Shown one piece after another: positions 33,436-41,788 of a stretch of DNA of 43,014 nucleotides. Source of the stretch: Bradyrhizobium vignae (GTDB taxonomy: Bacteria > Pseudomonadota > Alphaproteobacteria > Rhizobiales > Xanthobacteraceae); assembly GCF_004114425.1 (NCBI RefSeq), contig NZ_RDQF01000063.1:1-43014 (forward strand). Reading direction: 5' to 3'. Numbering within the stretch: position 1 is the stretch's first letter; every line of letters starts with the position of its first letter. The notes below the pieces were generated by a model that did no database searches, was not told the DNA's origin, and saw only the letters and a program-made list of their open reading frames with translations. A program made the position numbers and the translations under genes.

Positions 33436-34623
33436 CTAGGACGCGCGGTTGAGAAAGATCGGCAGCCCCTGCTTGTTGGCGTAGATGGGGCGGTAGCGCT
33501 CCGTGTTGTAGCTGCTCGCAACGTCCAATTTGCGCGGACCGAGCTTGGCGTCAGGGATGGGCACGAGGTCGTAGCGGCCCTCGACCAGCGCCGACATGAG
33601 GCCGGTCTTGCTTTCCAGCATGGCATCGTAGGCCATGTTACCGAAAGTCAGGGCCACAAGCTTGTCGATGAAGTCCGGATCGCCCGATCGCAAATCGTAG
33701 GTGAGATCGGAGATGATCGTCTCCTCGCCGGTGCGCTGCTTGATCTCGTCGGCAAGCGATTCCGCCACGTTGGCCTTCTTGCGGTGACCGTAGGCGTCGG
33801 GCTCGCCGTATTCCCGCAGCTTGTAGCCTTCCCACTGAGCTCCCTCGCTGAGTACGATCAGCGCGTAGTTGCTTGGATTGGCGCGCTTGTCCTCGATGAG
33901 CAACCGGATCAGCTTGTCGAGGTCGACCTTATACTCCGGTATGACGCATCGTATCGAGGTCGCATACGCGGTGTAGAGTGCCGTAAATCCGGCATCGCGG
34001 CCAAAGACGCGGAAAATGCCAATTCGCTCATGCGAGCCGACTGTCGTGCGCTGCCGCTGGATGGCATCGCTGGCGCGGGTGATCGCGGTCGAGAAGCCGA
34101 TGCAGTACTCGGTGTTGCGGACGTCATTATCCATCGTCTTCGGGATGGCGATGATCTTGACGCCGAGTTCGTTGAGCTTGGCCGCATAACTGAGTGTGTC
34201 GTCGCCGCCGATGGCGATCAGGTGTTCGATGCCGAGTCCCGAGAGGTTGGCGAGCACCCGGCTGGTGAGGTCCCACGTCTTTGTCGCGATGCCGCCGTTG
34301 GTGCTCAGCGAGACCGGAACATCATTGCCGACGAGATGATAGGGCAGCTTTTGTATTTTGGAGGGATTGACGCGGCTCGAGTGCAGCACGGTGCCGCCGC
34401 GCCGGTCGATGGTTCGAGTGTTTTCACGGTTCAGCGGGATGACGTAGTGGGACCTGCTGTTTGGGTCGTCGAGGTTCAGGTGCGTGAGCGCCTCCCAACC
34501 ACGGCGCAGACCGACAACCTCGATGTCGTCCTCACTGCCGCGATAAGTCACGCTCTTGATGACTGCATTGAGGCCGGCGACGTCGCCGCCGCCCGTGAGA
34601 ATGCCGATGCGTTTTTTGGCCAT
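33436..34623 (-). CDS. 6-phosphofructokinase, PPi-dependent type by signature
   Basis: A 395-residue phosphofructokinase that phosphorylates fructose 6-phosphate at C-1. The phosphate-donor site reads GGDD at residues 139-142 and PKTMDND at 161-167. Asp in place of the second Gly, plus Lys in PKT, are the established marks of pyrophosphate-dependent enzymes; ATP-dependent E. coli PfkA has GGDG and PGTIDND. The N-terminal ILTGGGDVAGLNAVI and the substrate motif FGRDAGFTAL are also present. The start at 34623 follows gggagg by five bases. It is the second gene after the FBP aldolase/phosphatase (90-bp gap). A PPi enzyme would work reversibly. Donor use is inferred from residues, not shown. Confidence 0.9.
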   Translation of the reverse strand: MAKKRIGILTGGGDVAGLNAVIKSVTYRGSEDDIEVVGLRRGWEALTHLNLDDPNSRSHYVIPLNRENTRTIDRRGGTVLHSSRVNPSKIQKLPYHLVGNDVPVSLSTNGGIATKTWDLTSRVLANLSGLGIEHLIAIGGDDTLSYAAKLNELGVKIIAIPKTMDNDVRNTEYCIGFSTAITRASDAIQRQRTTVGSHERIGIFRVFGRDAGFTALYTAYATSIRCVIPEYKVDLDKLIRLLIEDKRANPSNYALIVLSEGAQWEGYKLREYGEPDAYGHRKKANVAESLADEIKQRTGEETIISDLTYDLRSGDPDFIDKLVALTFGNMAYDAMLESKTGLMSALVEGRYDLVPIPDAKLGPRKLDVASSYNTERYRPIYANKQGLPIFLNRAS

Positions 34624-34713
34624 ATCCACCTCCCGGATCGGCATGTCGTCATAGCGACTGCATCTGTCGATTGAACGGTGAACGACGCTCCAGCTTCTGA
34701 TTGAAGACGGTCG

Positions 34714-35859
34714 CTACTCGGCCGCTTCCGGCTTGCGGTCGTCGCGCAGTCGAAAACGCTTCAGCAGTCCGGATACGGTGTCGCGGAAGCCGCCATATTC
34801 CAGTTCGGAATAGGGCAGCATGGCGGCGCCAGACCAACCTTGGCTGCGCATCTCGATGGCCTTGTGCTGGGCGCGCCGGCGGACCTCATCCCACGCCGGG
34901 TTGTCGAAGAAATCGGTGTAGGACTCGGCAAACCGGCCTTCCCTGTCGATCGAAAAGCCGACGCAAGAAACGATCGGCAGGCAGTACATGCCGGTAACGG
35001 GGGTGTTGAGTGGCACCGGCATGAGCGGCATCACATGCGAGCCGCGTGCATCGCCGCCCACGAAGTGCGCTTTGGCGAACGGCGAGATTATCTCCTCCGG
35101 AGCTGGAAAAATCCCCTGGTTCCTGACGATCGCGACTGGATCATCCTTGCCGGTGTACTTGCCTGCGATCGCGTGGAGGCGCTGTGCCGAAACGGCCGCG
35201 GCGACTTCGCCATGGGTTCGAGAAACGATGCGATCGATGCCAAAGCGCTCGTTGTCGCGAAGCAGGGCGGCAATGTGGTAGCTGTCGGCGGGCGCGTCGA
35301 GCTCGAGCAGGCTGTCGCCGGCTGTGTTGTCCATGTCGATGATATGGAAACGGAATCCCTGGATCATCGGAGGCAGCATCAACCCAGCGCAGTACATGGG
35401 GTCGGCAAAGGCGAGATAGAGCGGCAGGTTGTAGGCGCCGGGGCCGCATTTGTCGGCCGCGAACACCATAAAGGATTCCGCGGGTCGCAGGCCGGAGAGG
35501 CTGTGGTCGAAGCTGAGCTCGGCGACGCCTGGGCCGGCGCCGCGAATGTTCCCGGAAGGCGCGTCGGCGAGAAGATCCTGGCCAGCACCGTAGAGCCCGG
35601 AGGTCTTCGCGACCGAGGTGGCCGCCAGGAACGTCTTCCAGGCGAGTTGATGGACCTCGGAGCTTCCTTCACCCCGCGTGTGCGTCATGATGATCGCAAT
35701 GTCATCGCCGGTGTGGCAGATGAAGCCGTCGATCAGCAGACCATTGCAGATCGCCTTGGCAACCTCGCCCTCGACAGTCGCGATCATGCGTGAAGACGGT
35801 TTCGTGTGCCCGCCAATGGAGCCAACGTCAGCTTTGATGACTGAAAGAGTGAGTCTCAT
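34714..35859 (-). CDS. Fructose-1,6-bisphosphate aldolase/phosphatase (archaeal type)
   Basis: A 381-residue bifunctional enzyme known mainly from archaea and deep-branching bacteria. It condenses dihydroxyacetone phosphate with glyceraldehyde 3-phosphate and then dephosphorylates the product to fructose 6-phosphate. Family signatures run the full length: SVIKADVGSIGGH (6-18), GDDIAIIMTHTRGE (51-64), LYGAGQDLLADAPSGNIRG (89-107), ADKCGPGAYNLPLY, and AGKYTGKDDP with Tyr235 and Lys238, matching the Tyr-x2-Lys aldolase pair whose Lys forms the Schiff base. The late motif GGDARGSHVMPLMPV is present. The many Asp ligands for Mg are kept. The ATG at 35859 follows cggag; the frame upstream is Arg-rich junk. 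It forms a pair with the PPi-type phosphofructokinase. Confidence 0.92.
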   Translation of the reverse strand: MRLTLSVIKADVGSIGGHTKPSSRMIATVEGEVAKAICNGLLIDGFICHTGDDIAIIMTHTRGEGSSEVHQLAWKTFLAATSVAKTSGLYGAGQDLLADAPSGNIRGAGPGVAELSFDHSLSGLRPAESFMVFAADKCGPGAYNLPLYLAFADPMYCAGLMLPPMIQGFRFHIIDMDNTAGDSLLELDAPADSYHIAALLRDNERFGIDRIVSRTHGEVAAAVSAQRLHAIAGKYTGKDDPVAIVRNQGIFPAPEEIISPFAKAHFVGGDARGSHVMPLMPVPLNTPVTGMYCLPIVSCVGFSIDREGRFAESYTDFFDNPAWDEVRRRAQHKAIEMRSQGWSGAAMLPYSELEYGGFRDTVSGLLKRFRLRDDRKPEAAE

Positions 35860-36082
35860 GAGCATTACTCCGATCCGCGCAGCTCTGCGCCTCCGGCCTC
35901 GGCGCTTGCTGCGCCGGGCACGGCGCTGCTCATTCGCGGACAAAAACGTCCGTCGCTCCGATAGGTTCCACGCACCCCGTTCGTCCGGTTGCCGGGATCA
36001 CGCACAGTCTTGCCTTAGGACCATGCGTCACTATTGCTGCGCTGCACGAGTCCGGTTCTGGCCGGACCGCTAACTCGTGGTT
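35860..36082. other. Non-coding stretch upstream of the FBP aldolase/phosphatase
   Basis: No gene is seen. It should carry the promoter of the two-gene sugar-phosphate unit on the minus strand. The only structure noticed is a small hairpin, gtccgg/ccggac, near 36050-36070. Confidence 0.4.
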
Positions 36083-36169
36083 GGCCGCCGCCGGCATGCG
36101 ATCTTCCGACACAGCCTCAAGAGAAATCCTGCGTTAGGGTGGCGGCGAGCCGCTCCAGCGCCCAGTCGA
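36083..36169. repeat. Direct repeat copy B upstream of the FBP aldolase/phosphatase
   Basis: Partner of 33347-33431 in the same orientation; blocks tgcgatcttccgac and gctccagcgcccagtcga match. Together the copies bracket the phosphofructokinase and aldolase/phosphatase genes. Confidence 0.7.
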
Positions 36170-36215
36170 TTTGATCGCTGGTGATCACTGGCGCCTCCTG
36201 CCGCAACAGCGAGAC
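36117..36215 (-). pseudogene. C-terminal remnant, probably of a class III aminotransferase
   Basis: The minus-strand frame reads AVSLLRQEAPVIT, then SDQIDWALERLAATLTQDFS, then TGA. The arrangement (a Leu-rich strand, 'P.IT', then 'IDxALxRLAxxL') resembles the end of class III aminotransferases. No start or upstream part exists, because the frame runs into the 3' end of the binding-protein gene. The family name is a guess from the ending alone. Confidence 0.4.
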
Positions 36216-36240
36216 GGCCGGCTGGACTGGCGGATGAGGC

Positions 36241-37257
36241 TCATTTGATCTCGGCCAGATAAAGGCTGGGGTCGAAATAGTCGGCCGCGGGGACTGGATT
36301 GGGGATACGGCCCTCTGCAATGAAGAAGTCGCTGACTTGCTGGAGCCATTTGACCACGGTCCCATCCGTGTAGAGCCGTTTCCATTCTCTCGACGTGAAC
36401 ATCTTCTCGGCCTTGAAAGCCTCGCTGACGTCCGAGAGCTTCGCCTGGCTGTAGTGATTGTCATGCAGCGTCTGAGCCGCCGGCCCGGGATTGCGCACCA
36501 TGTAGTCGTTGGCTTCCGCCCAGGCGCGGATGATCCGGACCAGCACCTCCTTGTTGTCCGCGTAATAGTCTGGTCTCGCTACCCATCCGCCGAGGACGGC
36601 GGATTGGGGATAGAAGGCGGAGGCGTCTACCAGCTTGATGGCGTCCGGTATTTCCTCGCGGACCGTGATGTTGAATGGCACCCAGAGCGCTACGGCCGGC
36701 ACCTCGCCGGACATGAAGGCCCGCACCGCGCCGGACATGTTGCGATCGACGATCTCGACTTGCGACGGATCCACGTTGTTGGCGCGGAGCGCCCGGTCCA
36801 GGAAGATGTGCGCCGTGGTCCTGGTCGTCGTCGCGATCCGCTTTCCCTTGAGATCGGCGAACGTGCTGACGCCGAGGGCTGGCCTCACCCAGAGCTGAGC
36901 CGTTGCGACCTCGATATCGTTCATGACGAAGGCGCGTCCCCGCCCGAGTGCGAGATAATTGGAGATCACGCCGCCGGCGGACAGCACGTCCAACCGACCG
37001 TCAGCCATGGCCTCGAAAACCTCCGGCCCCGTGTTGAACTCATGCAGCTCGAAATCGAGGCCTTGCTTGTCGAAGGAGCCACGATCCAGCCCGGTCCAGA
37101 TATGCCCGTCGACCGCGACCACGTGAAGGTAGCCCAGCCGCAACTTCGTTCTGGCTTGCGCCACCGATGGCGCAGCGAGCATCGAGCCGATCGCGACACC
37201 TGCCGCGCGCTTCAGAACCTGCCGCCGATCGAGGCGTTGTGACAGGGCAGCGCTCAT
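36241..37257 (-). CDS. Tat-exported NMT1/TauA-like solute-binding protein
   Basis: A 338-residue binding protein. The leader has a twin-arginine motif (DRRQVLKRAAG) and hydrophobic AIGSMLAAPSVAQA, indicating Tat export. The mature domain opens LRLGYLHVVAVDGHIWTGLDRGSFDKQGLDFELHEF, and DVLSAGGVISNYLALGRG plus GKRIATTTRTTAHIFLDRAL fit the NMT1/TauA family. Its ATG overlaps the stop of the nucleotide cyclase gene (ATGA), so the two are translationally coupled. No permease or ATPase gene is nearby. This suggests a role in ligand sensing together with the cyclase, or loss of the transporter; both are inference. Confidence 0.85.
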   Translation of the reverse strand: MSAALSQRLDRRQVLKRAAGVAIGSMLAAPSVAQARTKLRLGYLHVVAVDGHIWTGLDRGSFDKQGLDFELHEFNTGPEVFEAMADGRLDVLSAGGVISNYLALGRGRAFVMNDIEVATAQLWVRPALGVSTFADLKGKRIATTTRTTAHIFLDRALRANNVDPSQVEIVDRNMSGAVRAFMSGEVPAVALWVPFNITVREEIPDAIKLVDASAFYPQSAVLGGWVARPDYYADNKEVLVRIIRAWAEANDYMVRNPGPAAQTLHDNHYSQAKLSDVSEAFKAEKMFTSREWKRLYTDGTVVKWLQQVSDFFIAEGRIPNPVPAADYFDPSLYLAEIK

Positions 37258-39380
37258 GTGTGATGCCTCCCCGCCTGACGGGGCAGCGGAATGACATCAG
37301 CCGAGCGGAGACGCTCCGCATGAAGCTGAGCGACGCGATCTTCGGGATGGTTCGACAGAAACTCCGACACCATACCGAGAGCGGCCGCGTCATCGCGGCG
37401 TTCGACAATGGCGTAGACGGCATCCCATCGCCGGCAGAACTCCAGTTCGGAGCTGATATCGCCCGTCCGCTCGCATCGGAGCTCAAATAGCGGAAAGGAT
37501 TCCGCGAATCCCTTCGGCTGAATGCGATCGACGCAGCGGAAGACGAAGTGAGTTTCCGCGCGATCTTTCACGGCCGCGGAAACCAGCACGCGCGTGCCGT
37601 AGCTCTTGTTCAGCCCCTCGAGCCGCGAGGCCAGGTTGATCGTGGCACCGAGAGCCGTGTAGTTCATTCGATCGGCCGAGCCGACGTTTCCGACGACGGC
37701 GTCGCCCGAATGCAGGCCAAAGCGCGTGGCGAAGGGCGGCCAGCCCTCCGCTTCGAACGTCGCGTTCAACTGCTCGTTCCTGCGCAAACACGCGAGCACG
37801 GCCCGGCAAGCGTTGACGGCGTGCTCTGCATCATCAGCCGGTGCATTCCAAAATGCCATGACGGCGTCGCCAATGAATTTGTCGACCGTGCCCTGGTTGG
37901 CCATGATGACTTCCGACAGGGCCGCAAAATATCGCGAGGTATAGATCATGACCTGCGACGGATCCGCCTTCTCGGTCTTCGCAGTGAAATCGGCCACGTC
38001 GGTGAACAAGACGGTGATCTCGCGCCGCGTGCCGCCGAGCGCGAGCGATGCGCCGGATTCGATCAGTTGGCGCACGATCTGCTTTGGTACGAAGCTCGAA
38101 AAATTGCGGATCACGGTGCGCATGGTGAAGACCGAACGGGCCAGGTCGTCGATCTCCTGGATCATCGAGCGAAGCTTCGGGCGCTCCGTGAGCTGGAAAT
38201 GCTGGATCTCGTCGGTCTGCCGGGCGAGTTCGCGCAACGATCGCGCCAGCAGCGAACCGATCCAGAATGCCAGCGGCACCATGGCGGCGACGAACCCAAG
38301 CGCCGTGACGAACAGGGTGCGACGTTCGGCGATGATCTCGGCGAAGAACTCGTCCAGCGGGGCGACCACGGCGAGCCTGACATTGGCTGCACCCGCGCTC
38401 TCGACCTTCTGGAACGCCGCAACGTAGGTCCGTCCCGCCTTGTCCGACAGGAACTGGTGAGCGTGCCCACCTGCCTCTGCCGCCCGCACCGCCTGGGAGA
38501 GGCCCCCAAGATTTGTCGCCTCGATCTTCGGCAGCTCGTCTCCGCGACCTCGGAAATCCGTCATCAGCTTGCTCATCTCCGGATGGGCCACGATCCGTCC
38601 GTCATCGTTGAACAGGAAGGCCGTTCCGGAGCCGAGCTGCTGCCGCCGGAGGAGCGCCTCGGACTGGCTGAGCAGGATGTCGCCCGCGACGACACCGCGC
38701 CGTCCGTCCTTCAGCGGAATGCGCAGCGTGTAGCCGGGAAGCCCTGTCGCGAAAAACACGTAAGGGCCGGTGAGAAGAGTGCCTTCCCTCCTGAAAGCGT
38801 CGGTATACCAACGCCGCTGCCGCGGATCGTAATCGCCTGGCCCCGGCTTCTCTTCGAGTGGGATGAGGTTGTCCGACAGGAGCATCGTGGTGGCAGGGTG
38901 AGCCGCCGGGCCGGTCCGGGAAATCGCAACGAGGCGGAATGTCGCGTCCTCCGGGGCGTTCAGGCTCGACCGGAAGGCGGGGCCAGCGCGATCGATCATG
39001 TCCATCTCGAGGAACGAGCCGTCTTCGTAGCCGACATAGAGGTTGAACAGCGGCTCGTTGTTGCGCAGCATTGCCGCCATCAGGCCATAGAGCTTCGTGT
39101 TGTCGTCGATGTCCGCGGACTGGACTGAGGGAAGTCCGCCCAGGATATCGAGGCAATCGCGAACATTCTTGAACTGCGAGTCGATCCGGTCCGCCCCGAG
39201 CTGTGCGACCTTATCGATGAAGGTGCCGGCTGCGCTCCGGGTGATGTCGGTGACGCGCGCGAAGCTCAAATAGACGAGCGTCAGCCCGACCAGCAGCACG
39301 ACCGCAATGAACACGGTGATGATCGACGTCCGGAAGCCGACGCGAAGGGAACGCTGACCGTTGGAGACGCTTGCGCTCAT
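37254..39380 (-). CDS. Membrane class III adenylate/guanylate cyclase with dCache-like sensor
   Basis: A 708-residue protein: transmembrane helix about 18-43, a periplasmic dCache-like domain about 45-355 (LLSDNLIPLEEKPGPGDYDPRQRRWYTDAFR, then GYTLRIPLKDGRRGVVAGDI), a second helix about 357-382, a HAMP-like linker, then the cyclase domain. Metal Asp461 (LFTDVADFT) and Asp505 (KFIGDAVMAFW) are present, with the base-recognising Lys501, and the transition-state Asn/Arg lie in LGATINLASRLE. The Asp that usually pairs with the Lys (G-D-x-V-N) is Ala here, so base preference is uncertain. It overlaps the following binding-protein gene. It probably makes cAMP when the periplasmic domain binds a ligand. 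The upstream region is a decayed gene. Confidence 0.9.
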   Translation of the reverse strand: MSASVSNGQRSLRVGFRTSIITVFIAVVLLVGLTLVYLSFARVTDITRSAAGTFIDKVAQLGADRIDSQFKNVRDCLDILGGLPSVQSADIDDNTKLYGLMAAMLRNNEPLFNLYVGYEDGSFLEMDMIDRAGPAFRSSLNAPEDATFRLVAISRTGPAAHPATTMLLSDNLIPLEEKPGPGDYDPRQRRWYTDAFRREGTLLTGPYVFFATGLPGYTLRIPLKDGRRGVVAGDILLSQSEALLRRQQLGSGTAFLFNDDGRIVAHPEMSKLMTDFRGRGDELPKIEATNLGGLSQAVRAAEAGGHAHQFLSDKAGRTYVAAFQKVESAGAANVRLAVVAPLDEFFAEIIAERRTLFVTALGFVAAMVPLAFWIGSLLARSLRELARQTDEIQHFQLTERPKLRSMIQEIDDLARSVFTMRTVIRNFSSFVPKQIVRQLIESGASLALGGTRREITVLFTDVADFTAKTEKADPSQVMIYTSRYFAALSEVIMANQGTVDKFIGDAVMAFWNAPADDAEHAVNACRAVLACLRRNEQLNATFEAEGWPPFATRFGLHSGDAVVGNVGSADRMNYTALGATINLASRLEGLNKSYGTRVLVSAAVKDRAETHFVFRCVDRIQPKGFAESFPLFELRCERTGDISSELEFCRRWDAVYAIVERRDDAAALGMVSEFLSNHPEDRVAQLHAERLRSADVIPLPRQAGRHHT

Positions 39381-39389
39381 TGAAGGTGC

Positions 39390-39803
39390 CTTGCTGTTGC
39401 TCTCCCACTGGTATTTCCGGACGATCGGCTTGGCCGACGTCGTGTCCGGCGTCAGCGAGATCGCGAACGTCAGCCAAGTGTTCCAGCCCTGCGGTCTGTT
39501 CTAGGCCGGCAAAGACGTAGCTTGGACCGACAGAGCAAGATCGGCCTTACCGCTGATGCCGACATCCAGACTGCCGCCGCGGGGAAACTGTGCTCCTGGC
39601 GCCGCCGAAACGTCGGTGTGATAGTAGATCGTGGCCCAGGCCCAACCGGGGGTGCCGGGTGCTGCAGCGAGGCTCCCAAAGGTTCCGGGCAGCCAGAAGC
39701 TGATGCCGCCTTCGTCGGCCGAAGCGGGAGGCCGACTGGCGAGCAGCGCAAAAGCGCACAGACAGCCGAGCGCGATTAGTTTTCCTTTTTGACTCCTTGT
39801 CAT
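39390..39803 (-). pseudogene. SphA-like outer-membrane transporter gene with internal deletion
   Basis: The 5' part (39501-39803) has ggagggg before the ATG at 39803, a signal peptide ending PPASA, and DEGGISFWLPGTFGSLAAAP and GWAWATIYYHTDV, the usual start of SphA/MetA-pathway outer-membrane proteins (COG4313), which are normally near 300 residues. It stops with TAG after 100 codons. Directly after the stop, in the same frame, comes QGWNTWLTFAISLTPD and KPIVRKY, which looks like the family's C-terminus. The ~200-residue middle is missing. The 100-residue product could still be made but not form a barrel. Confidence 0.6.
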
Positions 39804-40021
39804 GCCTGTCCCCTCCGATAGCTCGCTTCTTCTGACGCGATGAGATCCGTCTGAGTCGCGGCCGTTATGATGGGCCTCCTTGCCTCGCAGACAAAAGCTG
39901 GCTGTAGCGTATCGACCGATGACACCGGTTCCGGCAGCCGCCACATGAACAGGCGGAAGGTCACCTTGTTCGGCGTCACGTCAATGATCGAGAAGCCGTT
40001 CTTCTCGGTATCACGTCGGGG
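39800..40021 (-). pseudogene. 3' fragment of an unidentified gene
   Basis: The minus-strand frame reads DTEKNGFSIIDVTPNKVTF, then RLFMWRLPEPVSSVDTLQP and a tail ending RRGQA with TGA at 39802-39800, which overlaps the ATG of the SphA-like gene (ATGA). The beta-strand pattern looks like a real protein end, perhaps a PhoD-like metallophosphatase. An in-frame stop at 40022-40024 cuts it and no start is present. The remaining 40025-40174 shows nothing. Confidence 0.4.
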
Positions 40022-40174
40022 TCAATGTTGTTTCGCTCATCGAGTCCTCCATCCGCAATAAATTTCACATCGCTTTCGGCTCAATCGCGTGCCATGGCGC
40101 GCGAGGCCGTAGCTCCGAGTTCCGAGCCGCCACGGGTTACGGCCGCAAATTGACGTAGCTCGGCGGAGTTCAAG

Positions 40175-41788
40175 TCAGCGCTTGCCGCTGCTGCCCTCCT
40201 GTAGCTTTGCGAGCACCTGATCGAGCGAAAAGCTGCCTGGCTTCTGCCGCGGCGGAAACTCGACATATGATTTCAGGTGCTGGGCAACCACGTCCTGCGC
40301 GGGGACAAGGGCAAAAGCACGTTCGAGCCGCCAGGTGACATATTCGCCCGAATCGAACTGAGCCCGCTCGAAAGGATCCGCGCGAAGGTCCGTGAGTTTG
40401 GGGAGCCGAAGCGGTACCAGCGGATCCTGCCACACATCGATTCCGTTCGCTCGCTGCTCCAGAAACAGGAGCTTCCAGCGGTCATAGCGAAGAGCGGCAA
40501 GGTTGCCGTCATCGGTCCAATAGAAGAACTCCTTACGCTTGGTTGGCCCGCTACCGGCCAGCAGAGCACGCTGATCATAGCCGTCCAGGTGGACCTTGAA
40601 GTTCTTGCCGGCAGCTTGGTACCCGGCGAGCAGCTTCTCCTTCACGTTCGGCTCACCCGCAGCAGCTACCAACGTCGGCACCCAGTCTTCATGGGACATG
40701 AGTTCGTTGATTTCAGTCCCAGGTTTGACAACGCCGGGCCAGCGGATCATGCCGGGAACGCGGTAGCCGCCCTCCCAGCTCGCGTTCTTTTCCCCGTGAA
40801 ACGGAGTCGTGCCGCCGTCCGGCCACGAGAAGACTTCGGCACCATTGTCGGTCGTATAAAGTACGATCGTGTTGTCGGCGATGCCAAGATCTTCGAGCTG
40901 CTTGAGCAACTGACCGACCATGCCGTCGTGCTCGACCATCCCGTCAGCCTCAAGTCCCAAACTGGTCTTGCCACTGGACGACGGCTTGAGGTGGGTGAAC
41001 ACGTGCATGCGCGTCGAATTGAACCAGCATAGGAAGGGTTTGTTGGCCTGGCTGTTCTTCTCAATGAATGCCATCGCGGCGGACAAGAACTCCTCATCCA
41101 CCGTCTCTTGGCGTTTTTTGGTGAGCCGACCGGTGTCTTCGATCTTCTGCTTGCCGACCCGGCCAAACCGCGGATCTTCAGTCGGGTCATCCGCGTCCGT
41201 CGCGTATGTGTGGAGAACGCCGCGCGGACCATACTTGGCGAGAAACGCCGGGTCCTTGGGATAGTCTGGGTTCTCCGGCTCGTCTTCAGCGTTCAGGTGG
41301 TAAAGGTTGCCGAAGAACTCGTCGAAGCCGTGTACCGTGGGCAGAAATTCGTTGCGATCACCGACGTGGTTCTTGCCGAACTGTCCGGTCGCATAGCCGA
41401 GCGGCTTAAGCAATTCGGCAAGCGTCGGGTCTTTTTCTGAGAGCCCCTCCTTGGCGGCGGGAAGGCCAACTTTGAGCAGTCCTGTTCGGAAGCAACTTTG
41501 CCCCGTGAGGAACGCAGCGCGACCCGCCGTGCATGATTGCTGAGCATACAGATCAGTAAAGATCGCTCCTTCTCTCGCAATGCGATCAATGTTGGGTGTG
41601 CGATAACCCATCATGCCGCGGCTATAGGCACTGATATTCCAGTAGCCGATGTCGTCGCCGAAGATGACGAGAATATTCGGCTTGCTGCCCGAAGGTGCAG
41701 CGGCAGGTGCCGGCGAAGGCGCGGCCTTCTGCGCCTGCGCCAGTGCGTCGGAGGCAAGAGTTGCCGCGACCAGGGCAGTTCCACTCAA
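40175..41788 (-). CDS. Arylsulfatase (type I sulfatase), leader frameshifted
   Basis: A 537-residue alkaline-phosphatase-fold sulfatase that hydrolyses a sulfate ester, probably in the periplasm. Metal ligands are Asp45-Asp46 (VIFGDDIGYW) and TTDNGAE. The formylglycine site is Cys86 in SCTAGRAAFLTG: the Cys and Arg of C-x-P-S-R are kept but Ala and Gly replace Pro and Ser. GKNHVGD supplies the Lys/His. As it stands the frame can only begin at a weak TTG (41788), directly after a leader piece in another frame (41787-41835). The formylglycine-generating enzyme is directly upstream and would activate Cys86. Without the leader the protein would keep only a weak hydrophobic start (MSGTALVAATLASDALAQ), so export is doubtful. 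Confidence 0.88.
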   Translation of the reverse strand: MSGTALVAATLASDALAQAQKAAPSPAPAAAPSGSKPNILVIFGDDIGYWNISAYSRGMMGYRTPNIDRIAREGAIFTDLYAQQSCTAGRAAFLTGQSCFRTGLLKVGLPAAKEGLSEKDPTLAELLKPLGYATGQFGKNHVGDRNEFLPTVHGFDEFFGNLYHLNAEDEPENPDYPKDPAFLAKYGPRGVLHTYATDADDPTEDPRFGRVGKQKIEDTGRLTKKRQETVDEEFLSAAMAFIEKNSQANKPFLCWFNSTRMHVFTHLKPSSSGKTSLGLEADGMVEHDGMVGQLLKQLEDLGIADNTIVLYTTDNGAEVFSWPDGGTTPFHGEKNASWEGGYRVPGMIRWPGVVKPGTEINELMSHEDWVPTLVAAAGEPNVKEKLLAGYQAAGKNFKVHLDGYDQRALLAGSGPTKRKEFFYWTDDGNLAALRYDRWKLLFLEQRANGIDVWQDPLVPLRLPKLTDLRADPFERAQFDSGEYVTWRLERAFALVPAQDVVAQHLKSYVEFPPRQKPGSFSLDQVLAKLQEGSSGKR

